64,000 bases of DNA from Prorocentrum cordatum (GCA_963575745.1 CAUYUJ010016359.1:43501-107500), one strand, 5' to 3'. Positions 53,371 through 63,529 are shown, numbered from the stretch's first letter. A program made the numbers and translations. The notes: generated by a model not told the origin, from the letters alone.

Positions 53371-53849
53371 AACAGAAGAGGAGGGCCGAGAGGCCGGGGG
53401 AGGCGCGCGCGCCGAGAGCGCGGGCACCGCCCGAGGGGAGCGGCGGGCCGCGGGAGAGGCAAGCTCAGCGAACGGGAGCATGCCTCGACCAGACAGTCGA
53501 CGTTAACCAAACGGCCCTGGGCGTTTGCTACATAACTCTGCCCTGTTCGATTCCTTCCTTGGGCGCACTTACTAAAAAACGGCTTCGCCCGTCGGGGTGG
53601 TGATTATGGTGGTGGATTTCTTTGCCCTCTGAGGCCGACGCAGCGATCGACATCGAGAGGCTCCCAGCGGATCGAAAAGCGGCGGGCGAGCAGAAGAGCA
53701 GCGGCGGTGTGGGGTCCACGCCGAGGGGTTCCCGGCGGACCCTCCGGGAAGAACCGCGTCGGGCGAGGCAGAGGGCCCCCCCCGGGTCCAGCAACACCAG
53801 CGCCGGACGGACGGCGAGCGGGGGCGAGCAGAAAGAAAGGACAGGCCCT
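53371..53849. other. GC-rich gene-free sequence
   Basis: No motif noted. Confidence 0.4.
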
Positions 53850-54110
53850 CCTCCTCCTCCTCCTCCTCCTCCTCCTCCTCCTCCTCCTCCTTCTCCCCCT
53901 CCCTCCTCCTCCCCTCCTCCTCTTCCTCCTCTTCCTCCTCTTCCTCCTCCTTCCTCCTCCTCCTCTCTCCTCCCTCCTCCTCCCTCCTCCCTCCTCCTCC
54001 TCCTCCTCCTCCTCTCCTCCTCCTCCTCCTCCTCCCTCCTCCTCCTCCCTCCTCCTCCTCCTCCTCCTCCTCCTCCTCCTCCTCCTCCTCCTCCTCCTCC
54101 TCGAGCCAGG
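53850..54110. repeat. (CTC)n tract
   Basis: CTC/TCC with TTCCTC variants. Confidence 0.95.
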
Positions 54111-54134
54111 GTGAGGCGGCAGACCCATGTCGGA

Positions 54135-54135
54135 G

Positions 54136-54213
<78 letters not shown>
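54135..54213. repeat. (GAC)n pure array
   Basis: About 26 consecutive GAC triplets. It gives a poly-Asp frame after an ATG at 54127, which is not taken as a gene. Confidence 0.96.
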
Positions 54214-54478
54214 ACGCGCCAGAGGCGGGCAGACCCGCGCCCGAGGCAGCAGGGGGCGGGGCGCCGCCCCTGTCGCGCGACCGCGCCGCTGCGCGGGGGC
54301 CCGATGTGCGCGCGCACGGCGGGCCCGCGGCGCCGCGCGGTGGCGGCCGCCTCGCTCGCGGCCGCGCGCGCCGCGGCGCCGTGCGCCGGCCACGTGGTGT
54401 GGGGCCCCGCGCGCCCAGTCTGGGCGGCGCGCCGATGGGGGGGGGGAGCGGCGCCCTGGAGAAACCTTGAGATTCACG

Positions 54479-54703
54479 CAGTGGCGAGGCGTCCTGGCTC
54501 GCCTGTGGGCCCACCAAGTCATGTTCTCATAACTTTTTGTGGTTTCCACGAAGTTTTCTCAGAACAGTTCTGGCTGGGACTGTATTGCTTTAGCACATCG
54601 GGGTTGTGTTCTAAGAACGTCGTTTCGGTTCTTAGAACATTTTGGGGTTCTTAGAAGATTTCGTGGTAGGCCTATAGGAATGTCGGGACGGTCAGCCCCT
54701 GCT
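54479..54703 (+). mobile_element. Dispersed repeat L, copy 2
   Basis: 225 bp, direct-orientation homologue of 53145-53370, with the same GTTCTNAGAAC hairpins and the same tail GGTAGGCCTATAGGA. Confidence 0.72.
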
Positions 54704-55125
54704 CAATGGCGGTTCCGTTTTTTCGAGGCGGGCGCTGTCGCTCAATGGCCCCGGGGCCCTCACAGGTCGCTGCGGCTCGAAAAAAAGGACGCCGAAGAAT
54801 GGGGCCCCGGATTCCGGTCGCGATTTGAGCTGCGGTGGTGCACGCGCTTGCGGGTGAGCTCCGGTAGTGTACATGTGTTCGTTGCTGTTTGTGTATGGGC
54901 CGTTCACACAATCCTTTATTCTTTATTGTCCTGTGCTGGTTGGTTTTAGCTCTTCTCCTCGCTCGGCTCTGCTGCCTCCTTCCTTCGTCCTTCCTTTGGC
55001 TTGCTTTTGCTCCTTCCCCGTGCTCCATGTTTCGCCTCGCATTACCCCGCCTTGGGGCTGCTCATCATCGTCGTCTTCGTCGTTGCTATCATCGCCGTCA
55101 TGCCATGCGGGGTCTGAGTATATTC
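54704..55125. other. Gene-free sequence
   Basis: No array or motif. Confidence 0.4.
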
Positions 55126-55310
55126 GGTATCGTTTAACCGATCCCCATCCCCATCCCCATCCCCTTCGAGACCCCCACCAAATTACCCCCCCAGTTGGGG
55201 ATACACCCCTCGAAACCCGAAGGGAACGGCCTATATCCCCATCTAGGGGGGTAAATCGGCCAGTGGGCCCAGGCCACGCCGCTGGGGATGGGGATCGGAT
55301 AAACGATACC
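55126..55310. mobile_element. Inverted-repeat element H
   Basis: About 185 bp bounded by GGTATCGTTTAACCGATCCC and the complement ending GGGATCGGATAAACGATACC. The left arm carries repeated CCCATC units. A single copy. Confidence 0.7.
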
Positions 55311-55569
55311 CATAAATGGGGTCGACGGATCTTGACGCATCGCATGTTCATCGACGACGCGGCTCGGTGTGGAGGCAGAGTTTCTCCACGTCGATGGCGC
55401 CGATGCATCGCCGACGCCGCCGATGCATCGGCGATGCGGAGCGGCCGTCCGCACCCGTGTAGTCGAACCCCATTCCATGAGGCCTCGAACAGTCGAGATG
55501 GGTGCGGAGAGGCTGATGACGAAGACCAGTATCAATGCTTTCGCGGGCGATGTTTCTCCCCCAATCCCC

Positions 55570-55735
55570 GAGTTTCGCCCGAAAAGTCTGGCCGCTCAGA
55601 AGAATGGGAAAACCCTGGGATACACCCCAAGGGGGCTATTCGGACGCACCCCTATCGAGAATGGACACCCCCCCATCGTATATCCCAGGGTTAGGCCCAA
55701 AATTTCTGGTCCATTCGGAAACCCCACGAAGCCTG
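55570..55735. repeat. Imperfect palindrome
   Basis: About 165 bp that folds back on itself. CCCTGGGATA (near 55613) pairs with TATCCCAGGG (near 55682), and weaker pairing continues outward to TTCGCCCGAA and TTCGG. It may be a degraded inverted-repeat element. Confidence 0.5.
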
Positions 55736-55956
55736 GGATAGGGGTCGACATATCCCCTGTTATGCTTGTCCATTGTGAGCAGGGCGCGCCGTGAGTGTTG
55801 CCGCGGACGCTGCCCGCGTGAGGAAAAGCCGCCCGGTCCAACAGCGCCCGCGGCCGGTCTTGGACACCTCCTGTGCCGCACCCGCCTCGGGCGTGCCGAG
55901 CGCGAGGCGGGGCGGGCCTTCTGGAGAGGCCCTGAAGGCCTCCGTGCTTCTGGCTT

Positions 55957-56085
55957 GGCATCGCTCGGACGTGTGCGTTTTTTTCCCTCGGCGAGGACCA
56001 GCGAGGAGCATCCTTGATCCTTTGGCGAAGGAAAAACCACGCACGCAAGCGGAGCAAAACACAGGGAATGGACGTCCGAGCGATG
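55957..56085. mobile_element. Inverted-repeat element C, copy 1
   Basis: About 129 bp with inverted ends GGCATCGCTCGGACGT and ACGTCCGAGCGATGG. The interior has CGGCGAGGACCAGCGAGGAGC. Further copies are at 57347 and, degenerate, at 33595. Confidence 0.72.
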
Positions 56086-56176
56086 GCCAGCTAGGGCACG
56101 CCCCAGGTCGTCCTTGGATTTTCGATGGGAAGCCGAAGCTGAACTCCTGAGGAGAAGGGGCCTCGTTCCTCACTTA

Positions 56177-56365
56177 CGGTAGGTTCGTGTCGTGTCGACC
56201 GGCGGCGACCCCGCCAGCGGCGTTCAACTTTGAACACCGCGGGCGACCCAGAATCGTTCGATGTGGAAGGATTTGGACGTTTCGAAAACGGCCGATCGTT
56301 CAAGGTTGAACGATCCCCGCGGTGTCAGAAACCAACGCCGAAGTCGGCACGACACGGACCTGCCG
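56177..56365. mobile_element. Inverted-repeat element N
   Basis: About 189 bp with inverted ends CGGTAGGTTCGTGTCGTGTC / GCACGACACGGACCTGCCG and TA directly outside both. An inner inverted pair is built on GTTCAA-TTGAAC and CCGCGG. A single copy in this window. Confidence 0.65.
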
Positions 56366-56396
56366 TAGGGCTCCTTGGGGCAACGCCCCGACTGTA

Positions 56397-56580
56397 CCTC
56401 TGAAGCCCCCCCTCCGAAGCAGACCCCGCCGCCTCCTGGGAAGGCCCGCCGCCGCCTCAGTCCTTCCCCCCCCTCGGCCTCCATCCTTTGGGCTACCTCT
56501 GAAGCCCCCCATCCGAAGCAGACCCCGCCGCCTCCTGGGGAGGCCCGCCGCCTCCTCAGGTTCTTCCCCCCCCCCGCCCC
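56397..56580 (+). repeat. Tandem duplication, ~96-bp unit
   Basis: Two units, each with CCTCTGAAGCCCCCC-TCCGAAGCAGACCCCGCCGCCTC (56397 and 56493). Confidence 0.85.
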
Positions 56581-56692
56581 TCGGCGGCGCCGCCGAGAGA
56601 GCCGGGTGTGGCCGGAGGTGGCCCCGGCCCAGGGGGGGATATCTCCACGGAGCGGCCGCGCGGGGGGCGCTGACTAGAGGGGGGGGGGACCT

Positions 56693-56788
56693 CATGGCCA
56701 GGGCCAGGGGTGCCTCCCCAGATCGCAGGGCCCCCCTCCTCTTGCCGCAGCACGTCCTTTGACAACTTGGCATCGCTCGGCAATTGCG
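56693..56788 (+). repeat. Direct repeat, first copy
   Basis: About 95 bases (GGCCAGGGCCAGGGGTGCCT...CATCGCTCGG), almost identical to 57272-57367. Together the pair brackets the A/B element nest. Confidence 0.88.
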
Positions 56789-56854
56789 GCAGCCCAGGGT
56801 GTGTCTCCGGGAGCTCTCCATGGAGCGGGGTGGCCACGCGGGGGGCGCTGGCTA

Positions 56855-56895
56855 CAGTCAAAAACCCTAATATGGACGCGCGACTTTCCTCAGGG
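56855..56895. mobile_element. MITE family B, left-end fragment
   Basis: The first ~41 bases of family B (CAGTCAAAAACCCTAATATG...), preceded by TA. It stops where element A begins. The rest of this copy is missing after A, where a complete B starts instead. Confidence 0.75.
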
Positions 56896-56897
56896 TA

Positions 56898-57077
56898 CTC
56901 CAGATTTCGTAATAAAAGGGAGGGGGGTCTCATTTCGGGAGGGGTCTCTTCCAGGCCATCTTGGAGGGCCTAGGGGGGTCTGGGGACGATGTTTTGGAGG
57001 GTTCTCCCACGGGGGAGGTCTGAAATGGCTTGTCTTGGAGGGTCCAGACCCCCTCCCTTTTATTACGAAATCTGGAG
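56898..57077. mobile_element. MITE family A, copy 2
   Basis: 180 bp, near-identical to copy 1 at 17163, with the same inverted ends and TA on both sides (56896-56897, 57078-57079). It sits at the TA found about 42 bp inside a family B end, and its right TA is shared with a complete family B element. Confidence 0.88.
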
Positions 57078-57079
57078 TA

Positions 57080-57255
57080 CAGTCAAAAACCCTGATAAGG
57101 ACGCGCGACTTTGCTCAGGGTACCCTTGCTCGTCCTTGCTCGTCCTTGCTCTTGCGTCCTCGGGGTTTTCGGCGTCCGCCGCCCCAGATATCCCAACTTC
57201 GGCTTCCAAGGGCCTTTGCGTCCTTACCGCGCGTCCTTATCATGGTTTTTGACTG
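57080..57255. mobile_element. MITE family B, complete copy
   Basis: 176 bp with ~28-bp inverted ends: CAGTCAAAAACCCTGATAAG at the left, CTTATCATGGTTTTTGACTG at the right, and TA on both sides (57078-57079, 57256-57257). The pattern suggests a Tc1/mariner-type non-autonomous element distinct from family A. Confidence 0.8.
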
Positions 57256-57271
57256 TAGGGGGGTGGGACAC

Positions 57272-57367
57272 CATGGCCAGGGCCAGGGGTGCCTCCCCAG
57301 ATCGCAGGGCCCCCCTCCTCTTGCCGCAGCACATCCTTTGACAACTTGGCATCGCTCGGCCGTGTGA
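57272..57367 (+). repeat. Direct repeat, second copy
   Basis: Near-identical to 56693-56788; its end runs into element C copy 2. Confidence 0.88.
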
Positions 57368-57473
57368 TTTTTTTCTCGGCGAGAGCCATCGAGGACCATC
57401 CTGGACCATCGATCAAAAAAAAAGCACGCACGACACCGACAAATGCACAGGGAATGGACGTCCGAGCGACGGC
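57347..57473. mobile_element. Inverted-repeat element C, copy 2
   Basis: Homologous to 55957-56085, with ends TTGGCATCGCTCGG and GGACGTCCGAGCGACGGC and the shared interior CGAGAGCCATCGAGGACCAT. It directly follows a 95-bp duplicated block (57272-57367). Confidence 0.7.
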
Positions 57474-57664
57474 AGGCTTGGCTCACTGGACGCCATCACT
57501 GCCCGCGCGCTCGCCCCGCGCCGAAGAGGCCTTCCCTCCGCCGCCTCCCCGAGCACCGCGCACGAGGCGCCGAAGGGGACCCGGGTTATGATGTTCCGAC
57601 CTGCTGTAGCCTGGAGCCCGAGAAAGAGTTCCGAGCACCAAGACAGCACCGAAGCTCGAGGCCT

Positions 57665-57775
57665 TCCCTTCCTCCCCCTCCTCCTCCTCCTCCTCCTCCT
57701 CCTCCTCCTCCTCCTCCTCCTCCTCCTCCTCCTCCTCCATCTCCTCCTCCTCCTCCTCCTCCTCCACTTTGCCGT
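57665..57775. repeat. (CTC)n array
   Basis: CTC array followed by ACTTTGCCGTGTCGACTGCA and the element J left end; the same order is seen at 58285-58460. Confidence 0.95.
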
Positions 57776-57970
57776 GTCGACTGCACGCAAGAGTGACCTT
57801 CCGCCGGCGTGACCTTTGGTGCGGGCACCAAGACAGCACCGAAACCCGAGGGTCTCCACGCGTCGGGCCCCGGGAGGCACTCGTCCGACACTGCTTCGAC
57901 GCTCTCTCGACTCGCTCTCGACGCTTTTCCGGGCTGCTCGAAATCATGTCCGGGATGCTGTCCTTCAGTA

Positions 57971-58135
57971 CAGTGCCGTGTCTAATACATGCTCCGCGTG
58001 CGGATCATGTATTAGAAATGCAGGGATTTAGTACTAAAAACAACGATGAGTTCATGCATAAATTCATTCATACATTCATCCTTTGTATTAAACATCCTAT
58101 ATTTTAAGAAATCCTTTGTATTACAAACTGCCCTG
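57971..58135 (+). mobile_element. Inverted-repeat element K, copy 2
   Basis: 165 bp, homologous to 3859-4022, with TA directly outside both ends (57969-57970 and 58136-58137). The TA suggests a Tc1/mariner-like target, but the inverted ends are imperfect. Confidence 0.78.
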
Positions 58136-58284
58136 TACGGTGGGAGCAGCATCACCCCGGGGGGGGGTGCAGGGCCTCGCGAGCAGCTGGGAGCACCCTG
58201 GGCCGGGAGCACCCCCGGAGACCGCCCGAGCGAGACCCGGAGACGCTGCCCCCGACGGAGGCGGCCTCGGGTGAGAACGCCACA

Positions 58285-58410
58285 TGCTCCTCCTCCTCCT
58301 CCTCCTCCTCCTCCTCCTCCTCCTCCTCCTCCTCCCCTTCCTCCTCTCCTCCTCCTCCTTCCCCTCCTCCCCTCCTCCTCCTCCTCCTCCTTCTCCTCCT
58401 CCTCCTCCTC
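58285..58410. repeat. (CTC)n array
   Basis: CTC array followed by ACTCTGCCGTGTCGACTGCA; a duplicate of the 57665 arrangement. Confidence 0.93.
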
Positions 58411-58433
58411 CACTCTGCCGTGTCGACTGCACG

Positions 58434-58606
58434 TAAGAGTGACCTTCCGCCGGCGTGACCTTTGGTGCGGGCCCACTGGGGTCCCTCGATCGCCGCGCGC
58501 GATGCGATTTGTAGCGCCTTGCGCGCCTGTGCCTGACCCCCCCGCGGCCCCCCAAGAGGCCGCGCACCAAAGGCCGCTCCTACCCAGGGTCACTCTTGCG
58601 TGTGGC
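58434..58606. mobile_element. Inverted-repeat element J, copy 2
   Basis: Ends ACGTAAGAGTGACCTTCCGC and complement CACTCTTGCGTGTGG; both arms continue through CACCAAAGG/CCTTTGGTG. The left end alone recurs at 57786-57830, where it is also preceded by a CTC array, indicating a segmental duplication. Confidence 0.6.
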
Positions 58607-58619
58607 CGATCGCGATCGA

Positions 58620-58791
58620 TCGGGGGTGGACAGAACCCCCAACAGTGACACGTCGATTCGTGAATTGTCCGTTTTCGGTTTTCTCCAGGGCGCTGTGGCC
58701 GTTATTCTCCAGGCTTGCGCCCGCCAGGTTTGGGCCTCAGGTCGTTTTCACAAATCCACGTTTTACTAAAGGGGGGTCTGTCCATCCCCGA
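58620..58791 (+). mobile_element. MITE family I, copy 1
   Basis: 172 bp with ends TCGGGGGTGGACAGAACCCC and complement GTCTGTCCATCCCCGA; ATCGA lies directly outside both ends. Homologous to 63357-63529 along its whole length. Inner landmarks are GACACGTCGATTCGTGAATT and GCCAGGTTTGGGCCTCAGG. Confidence 0.9.
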
Positions 58792-58995
58792 ATCGAAGGG
58801 AGGTGGTCACAACTCTCTCAGACGTCCCCCCCCCCCCAAACCAGCCAGGACAGGGCGGCCTTGTGCCCAGATCCCCGGGAACTCTCCGAGGCAGCGCAGA
58901 TCAGAGCTCCCCCAAATCGGGCCGCCCCCCATGGTATTGCGAAGCCTGGAGTGCACACCGGTACCCTTCCCTCCTTCTCGCACTTGTGGGCGTTA
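58792..58995. other. Short gene-free sequence
   Basis: No motif. Confidence 0.4.
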
Positions 58996-59275
58996 GGGTG
59001 ATGGTGTGAGGGCTGGGTATGAGGGCTATGGTGTTGGGGTGTTACCGTTGGTGTGTAAGGTTGAGGGTTTCAGGCGTAATTTGCTAGGGCTGTAGTTGCA
59101 GGGTTGGGTCCAGGTGTTCGGGTTAGGGTGTCAGGGTTGGGGCTAGGGTGTCAGAGAGAGGATAACAGAGCTAGGGTGTTCGGGTCATGGTGTTAGGGTG
59201 GAGCTGTTAGCTTGATGCGTAGGGTGTGAGGGTGAGAGTATTGGGATGATCGTGCTCGGGTTAAGTTTTCAGGGC
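58996..59275 (+). repeat. Degenerate GTTAGGGTG-like repeat
   Basis: G/T-rich tract with recurring GTTAGGGTG, CTAGGGTGTCAGGG and GGGTGTGAGGG. It faintly resembles TTTAGGG telomere repeats, but units are irregular. Confidence 0.55.
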
Positions 59276-59349
59276 CTGAGAGCGGCGGCATCGGTTTCTG
59301 CTGCTGACCAAAACCGGCTCCGCGCACCCGGGATCTCCAGGCAGCGCGG

Positions 59350-59354
59350 CGGCG

Positions 59355-59385
<31 letters not shown>

Positions 59386-59440
59386 GCTCGTCGCTCGTCG
59401 CTCGTCCCTCGTCGCTCGTCGCTCGTCGCTCATCGTCGTC
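59350..59440. repeat. (GTC)n/(GTCGCTC)n array
   Basis: GTCGTC run passing into CGTCGCTCGT units. Confidence 0.9.
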
Positions 59441-59489
59441 GTGCGCGCGAACAAGGCTGGAACCTGTTTTTTATTCCGGGCTGATGACG

Positions 59490-59660
59490 GCAATCGTCGT
59501 GGGGGAGAGGGGGCCACATGTTAAAACCCACTTGCCCTCAATGTGTGAATGTGTTGCCAATGTTTAAGTTTCAGGGCCACACATGGTGAGAAAGTTCCAG
59601 GCGAAACGCCGAGCCCGTTCTTTCGACTGGCCTCGGCGGGGTGCGGCAGGGAGGATTACT
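59490..59660 (+). repeat. Block homologous to 6930-7080
   Basis: CCACATGTTAAAACCCACTT...CCCTCAATGTGTGAA, then GTTGCCAATGTTTAAGTTTC and GGTGAGAAAGTTCCAGGCGA, matching the last unit of the 83-bp array and its right flank. Confidence 0.7.
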
Positions 59661-60349
59661 TATCAGTAGGCGGAATGGATGATTACCAGGAGCAGCACCA
59701 TTGGCGTAACCAGGCTCCATCAGCGCGAAGAAGCCAGCACACACGGCAGCCTCAGTAGGCGTCCAGCCTGGGGCGCCCTCGGCCGCAAAACGGCAAGGAC
59801 AGGGGGGCGCCCCGTGCCGCGGGGGCCCCCTGCGGACCCCAGCAGCCCCCACCAATAGGGCAACCAGTGCCGACGAAACCCCAGGGCGGTGCGGGCCGCA
59901 CCGGATGCGCCGTGCGGCGCACCTCCCTGGGGCCAGGGGCCCTACGCGACAGCAGTCGGGCCCCCGCCTCCCGCACCCCTCGCGCCCACGGCGCTGGCGA
60001 GGGGTGTCTTCGCGCCGCGACTGCGGGCGTGTGAGGCCCGCCTTCGCGCGCTGCACCAATCGCGCCCTCGGAACAGGCGATGGGCGGCGTGTCGCAGGCC
60101 CGAGGGAGCCCGCGCCAGCCCGCACCCCGAGGGGAATCCCAAGAGGAGGATAGACACCAAGTAGGACGAATCGCAAGGACCCCGAGCCAGGGGGGCCTGG
60201 CAACGGGGGGCATCCCGAACCCGCCCCACCCGGTACCCCCCCCCCGGGGAGGGACCCCCGGGGTCTGGGCGCCCTGGCCCCCCCGCCGCCCTCCGCCAGT
60301 CCTGCGGCTAGTCGCCTGCTTGCTCTGTATCCCGACGAGGCAGGCGGAA
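59661..60349. other. GC-rich gene-free sequence
   Basis: Several overlapping Pro/Arg/Ala-rich frames in all phases; none convincing. Confidence 0.4.
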
Positions 60350-60387
60350 GAGGAATGGAGGAGGAGGAAGAGGACGAGGAGAAGGAG

Positions 60388-60423
<36 letters not shown>

Positions 60424-61280
60424 GACGAAGAGGAAGAGGAAAGGAGCGAGGAGCAGGAAGAGGAGGGAGGAGGAGGAGGAGGAGGAGGAGGAGGAGGAGG
60501 AGGAGGAGGCGGGGGTGTATGGGGGTGTTAGGGGGAGGAGGATGAGGAGGAGGAGGAGGAGGAGGAGGAGGAGGAGGGAGGAGAGGGATGAGGAGAGGAG
60601 GAAACTGTAGGATGAGGAGGAGGAGGACGGGGGGGAGGAGGACGACGACGAGGAGCCACGAGGAGCACGAGGAGGAGGAGGAGGAGGGAGGATGAGGAGG
60701 AGGAGGAGGAGAAGAGGGGGAGAGGGGAGTGGAGGAGGAGGAGGACGACGACGCGGACGGGCCGAGGACGAGGACTAGAAGCACGAGGAGCGAGGATGGA
60801 TGGACGAGGACGAGGACGAGGAAGACAGGGAGGAGGAGGCGGAGGAGGGGAGGAGGAGGAGGAGGACGAGGATGGAGGAGGAGGAGGAGGAGGAGGAGGA
60901 GAGAGGAGGAGGGAGGAGGGAGGAGGGAGGGAGGGGGGGGGGGGGGGGGGGAGGGGGCTGGGGAGGGGCAGGGGCAGGGGCAGGGGCCATGGGGAGGGGG
61001 AGGGAGAGGGAAGGAGGAGGGAGGGAGGGGGAGGGAGGGAGGGAGGGAGGGAGGGAGGGAGGGAGGGGAGGGGGAGGGAGGGAGGGAGGGAGGGAGGAGG
61101 AGAGGGGAGGAGGAGGAGGAGGAGGGAGGAGGTGGAGCAGCAGCAGGAGGAGCAGGAGGAGGAGGAGCATCATAATAATACTAAGAATAATAATAAGAAT
61201 AAGAATAACAACAATAAGAAGAAAACAACGAAAATTGATAAGAGGAAGAAGCAGCAGCAGCAGAAGGAGGAGGAGGAGGA
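60350..61280. repeat. Long purine (GGA/GAG/GGGA) tract
   Basis: About 900 bases: GGA with GACGAG variants (60350-60920), G-run and GGGA (60920-61095), GGA again, then an AATAAG-type A-rich section (61170-61250). Near-complete strand asymmetry of purines. Confidence 0.92.
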
Positions 61281-61600
61281 GGAGGAGGGCCCCTTTAGAA
61301 ATGTCGATGGCCTATCTCGCGTGCCGCGAAGGAGGGCTACCGTTCGCTGCTGGCCCTCTGCGGCGGCACGGGCCGGGGCGCCGCCGAGGCTTCGCCCGGC
61401 GGCGCCGCGGGCACCGGCGGCGCGGCGGGCAGCGGCGAGGCCTTCTGCCGGTCCTGCGCGGCGCGGTTCCTGGAGGGCGTGGCCGGGCCGGACTGCGAGG
61501 CGCCACGGGCGACGGGCACGTCTGCGCAGGCCCATAGAGGTGGGCCCCAGCACGAACTTCGGCCGCGTGCATCCACCGAAGAGATCCCGATCTCGGTGAT

Positions 61601-61798
61601 TTTCGGGCCGAACGAAAGGGGGGGATAGGGAAAGGGGGGGGTACGAAATCTGCTGCACGCAGCTGGTTTCGGCCCCGCCGCCAGGCCCATTCCTCGATAC
61701 ATGGGCGCCTCCCGGCGCCGGGAGGCGCCGGGAGAATCAGCTACGTGAGCTGATTCTCAAACCCCCCCTTTGCTATCCCCCCCTTTTGCCCAGCCCGA
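61601..61798 (+). mobile_element. Inverted-repeat element E, copy 2
   Basis: About 198 bp with ends TCGGGCCGAACGAAAGGGGG and a complement ending GCCCGA. GTGAT lies on both sides (61596-61600 and 61799-61803), a candidate 5-bp target duplication. The inner part includes a hairpin around CTCCCGGCGCCGGGAG. Confidence 0.75.
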
Positions 61799-62239
61799 GT
61801 GATGGTGGCAGTATCCTGGTTTCCAAGGTGGCCGAGATATTACCACCAACACCGAAATCTAGGATCATCTTCCCCCTGTGGAGGCAACCCTCTGTGTTGG
61901 TGTTGGTGCCCACTTCCAGGCCTCCAACGTCTTCTCCTGAGATCCAGGCGGCTCAGTTTTTCGAGCCCGGCGTTGACTTTTTTTTCGGCCCCCAGGGCCC
62001 TCTTAGATCGATGCGTCTCGAACAATGACGCAGAAAGGTGGGGTCCAGGGCTCCGGGCGTGAATTTTGACGATGTTGCAATTTTTTGCTACGTCGGATCT
62101 CAGGGTCTCTCGAATAAGAAACAACAGTATAAATATAAGCTTTTGGCGCTCCGCGTGGATTTCTTGGATCGGCGCTGGGCCCCCCGGCGGCGCCTCCGGC
62201 GCCGCCCCTGGCGCGCTCCGCGCTAGTTCCTTCCTCTAT
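61799..62239. other. Gene-free sequence
   Basis: 62140-62220 aligns with 44000-44090 (GGCGCTCCGC...GGATCGGCGCT...GGCGCCGCCCCTGGCGCG). Nothing else assigned. Confidence 0.45.
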
Positions 62240-62254
62240 TCTCAGAGCTGGGGG

Positions 62255-62460
62255 TAGCTACAGATTCGCGCCTCGAGGGCCCAAACTGGAGTTGCCCCAG
62301 ACCGCAGTTATCACGGATAGTTCGGACGCCCAGCTCTCCCGAATCATCGAGATTGCCCGAGGTTAGAGATAATTAGCTGCAGATTCGCGCCTCGTGAGCC
62401 TAAACCATAGGTATCCCGGACCGCAGTCATCCAGGATACTTCGAGCGCCCAACTGTCGGG
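62255..62460 (+). repeat. 119-bp tandem duplication
   Basis: Two diverged units starting TAGCTACAGATTCGCGCCTC (62255) and TAGCTGCAGATTCGCGCCTC (62374), each with GACCGCAGT-ATC and TTCG-CGCCCA blocks. Confidence 0.85.
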
Positions 62461-63356
62461 GAGACGTAAGAGTCAAGTGCGCCGGGACTTGGAATTGCGG
62501 GCGCTTTTTGACGAGCACGTCCCAGATTTTGACGGTCCAGTTTTCGTAGGATGTTTGCAGCGGGATCCCGCGTCAAAATTCAGAGTGGGCCTCGTCATTT
62601 TCAGAATGGCCCCGTCAGGCCGACCCGAGTTCTCCGAACCCGAGTCATACGTCTCCCCGACACGTGCGGCGGGCACGTCTTCGGGACCCGGTACCTGTCC
62701 ACTATGCTGTGGTACTGCTTGTCCGCCACTCAGTGGCACATGGCGACCCAAACACAGAGTGTGTGTGCGTGTATGTATACACCCGCGTATACGTGTTTCA
62801 ACGCCTGTCGCCGGGAGAGCTGGCTGGAACATCACACTACAGTGGGGGCCCATGCCGAGATACACACTGCTTGACTCCAGGGTGCCCTGGGTTTCTTGGG
62901 TTTCGATGGTTTTGTGATGGAAAGCGTGACGTTCCCACACCAAAACTCCATGGACGTCCTGGAGTTCCAGGGTTGGGTTTCTTGTGGACGGTTTCTTGCG
63001 GTCGAGCCCCTACTGTATACGTTGTCCTGCGACGTGTCTGCGAAGCCCCCTGGGACAGGGCCCGGATACCTTCGTGCAATGTGCGCGCGGTTCCCGCCAC
63101 TGCCTGTGCCGTCGCAGTCTGTCTTGAAACAGCTCTGGAGGCCCCCGCGGACCTTCCCGAGTTCCTGTGAGTGTTTTTTTTGTTGGTTGTCCTCTCGACC
63201 TCCGGTCTGGGCCGCCGAGGCCCGCGCTCCCGCGCGCGGCGTGGCTCCCGCGAGGATGCGGCGGCGGCGGCGGCGGCGCCAGACAGACGGTGGTGCAGTG
63301 ACGGAGTGGCTGAGAGCAGCCGCCGGGGCTGCCCTGGGCTCCGCATACGCCCTCGT
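62461..63356. other. Unassigned sequence
   Basis: Largest array-free stretch at this end. Frames of 100-170 aa exist on both strands, for example 62477-62917, but their composition and overlap give no reason to call a gene. Confidence 0.4.
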
Positions 63357-63529
63357 TCGGGGGCGGACAGAACCCCCAAGAGTGACACGTCGATTCGTGA
63401 ATTGTCCGTTGCCGGTTCTCGAGAGGGCGCCGCGGACGTTTTTTGTCCAGGCCTGCGCCCGCCAGGTTTGGGCCTCAGGTCGTTTTCACTAAACCACGTT
63501 TTACGAAAGGGAGGTCTGTCCATCCCCGA
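63357..63529 (+). mobile_element. MITE family I, copy 2
   Basis: 173 bp with the same inverted ends (TCGGGGGCGGACAG / CTGTCCATCCCCGA) and CTCGT on both sides, a different 5-bp target duplication from copy 1. This shows independent insertion. Confidence 0.9.

Noticed and set aside
54127-54654. Asp-rich protein starting at an ATG before the GAC array
   Set aside because: Only poly-Asp followed by GC-rich Arg/Pro/Ala sequence shared by other phases; the array is a simple repeat.
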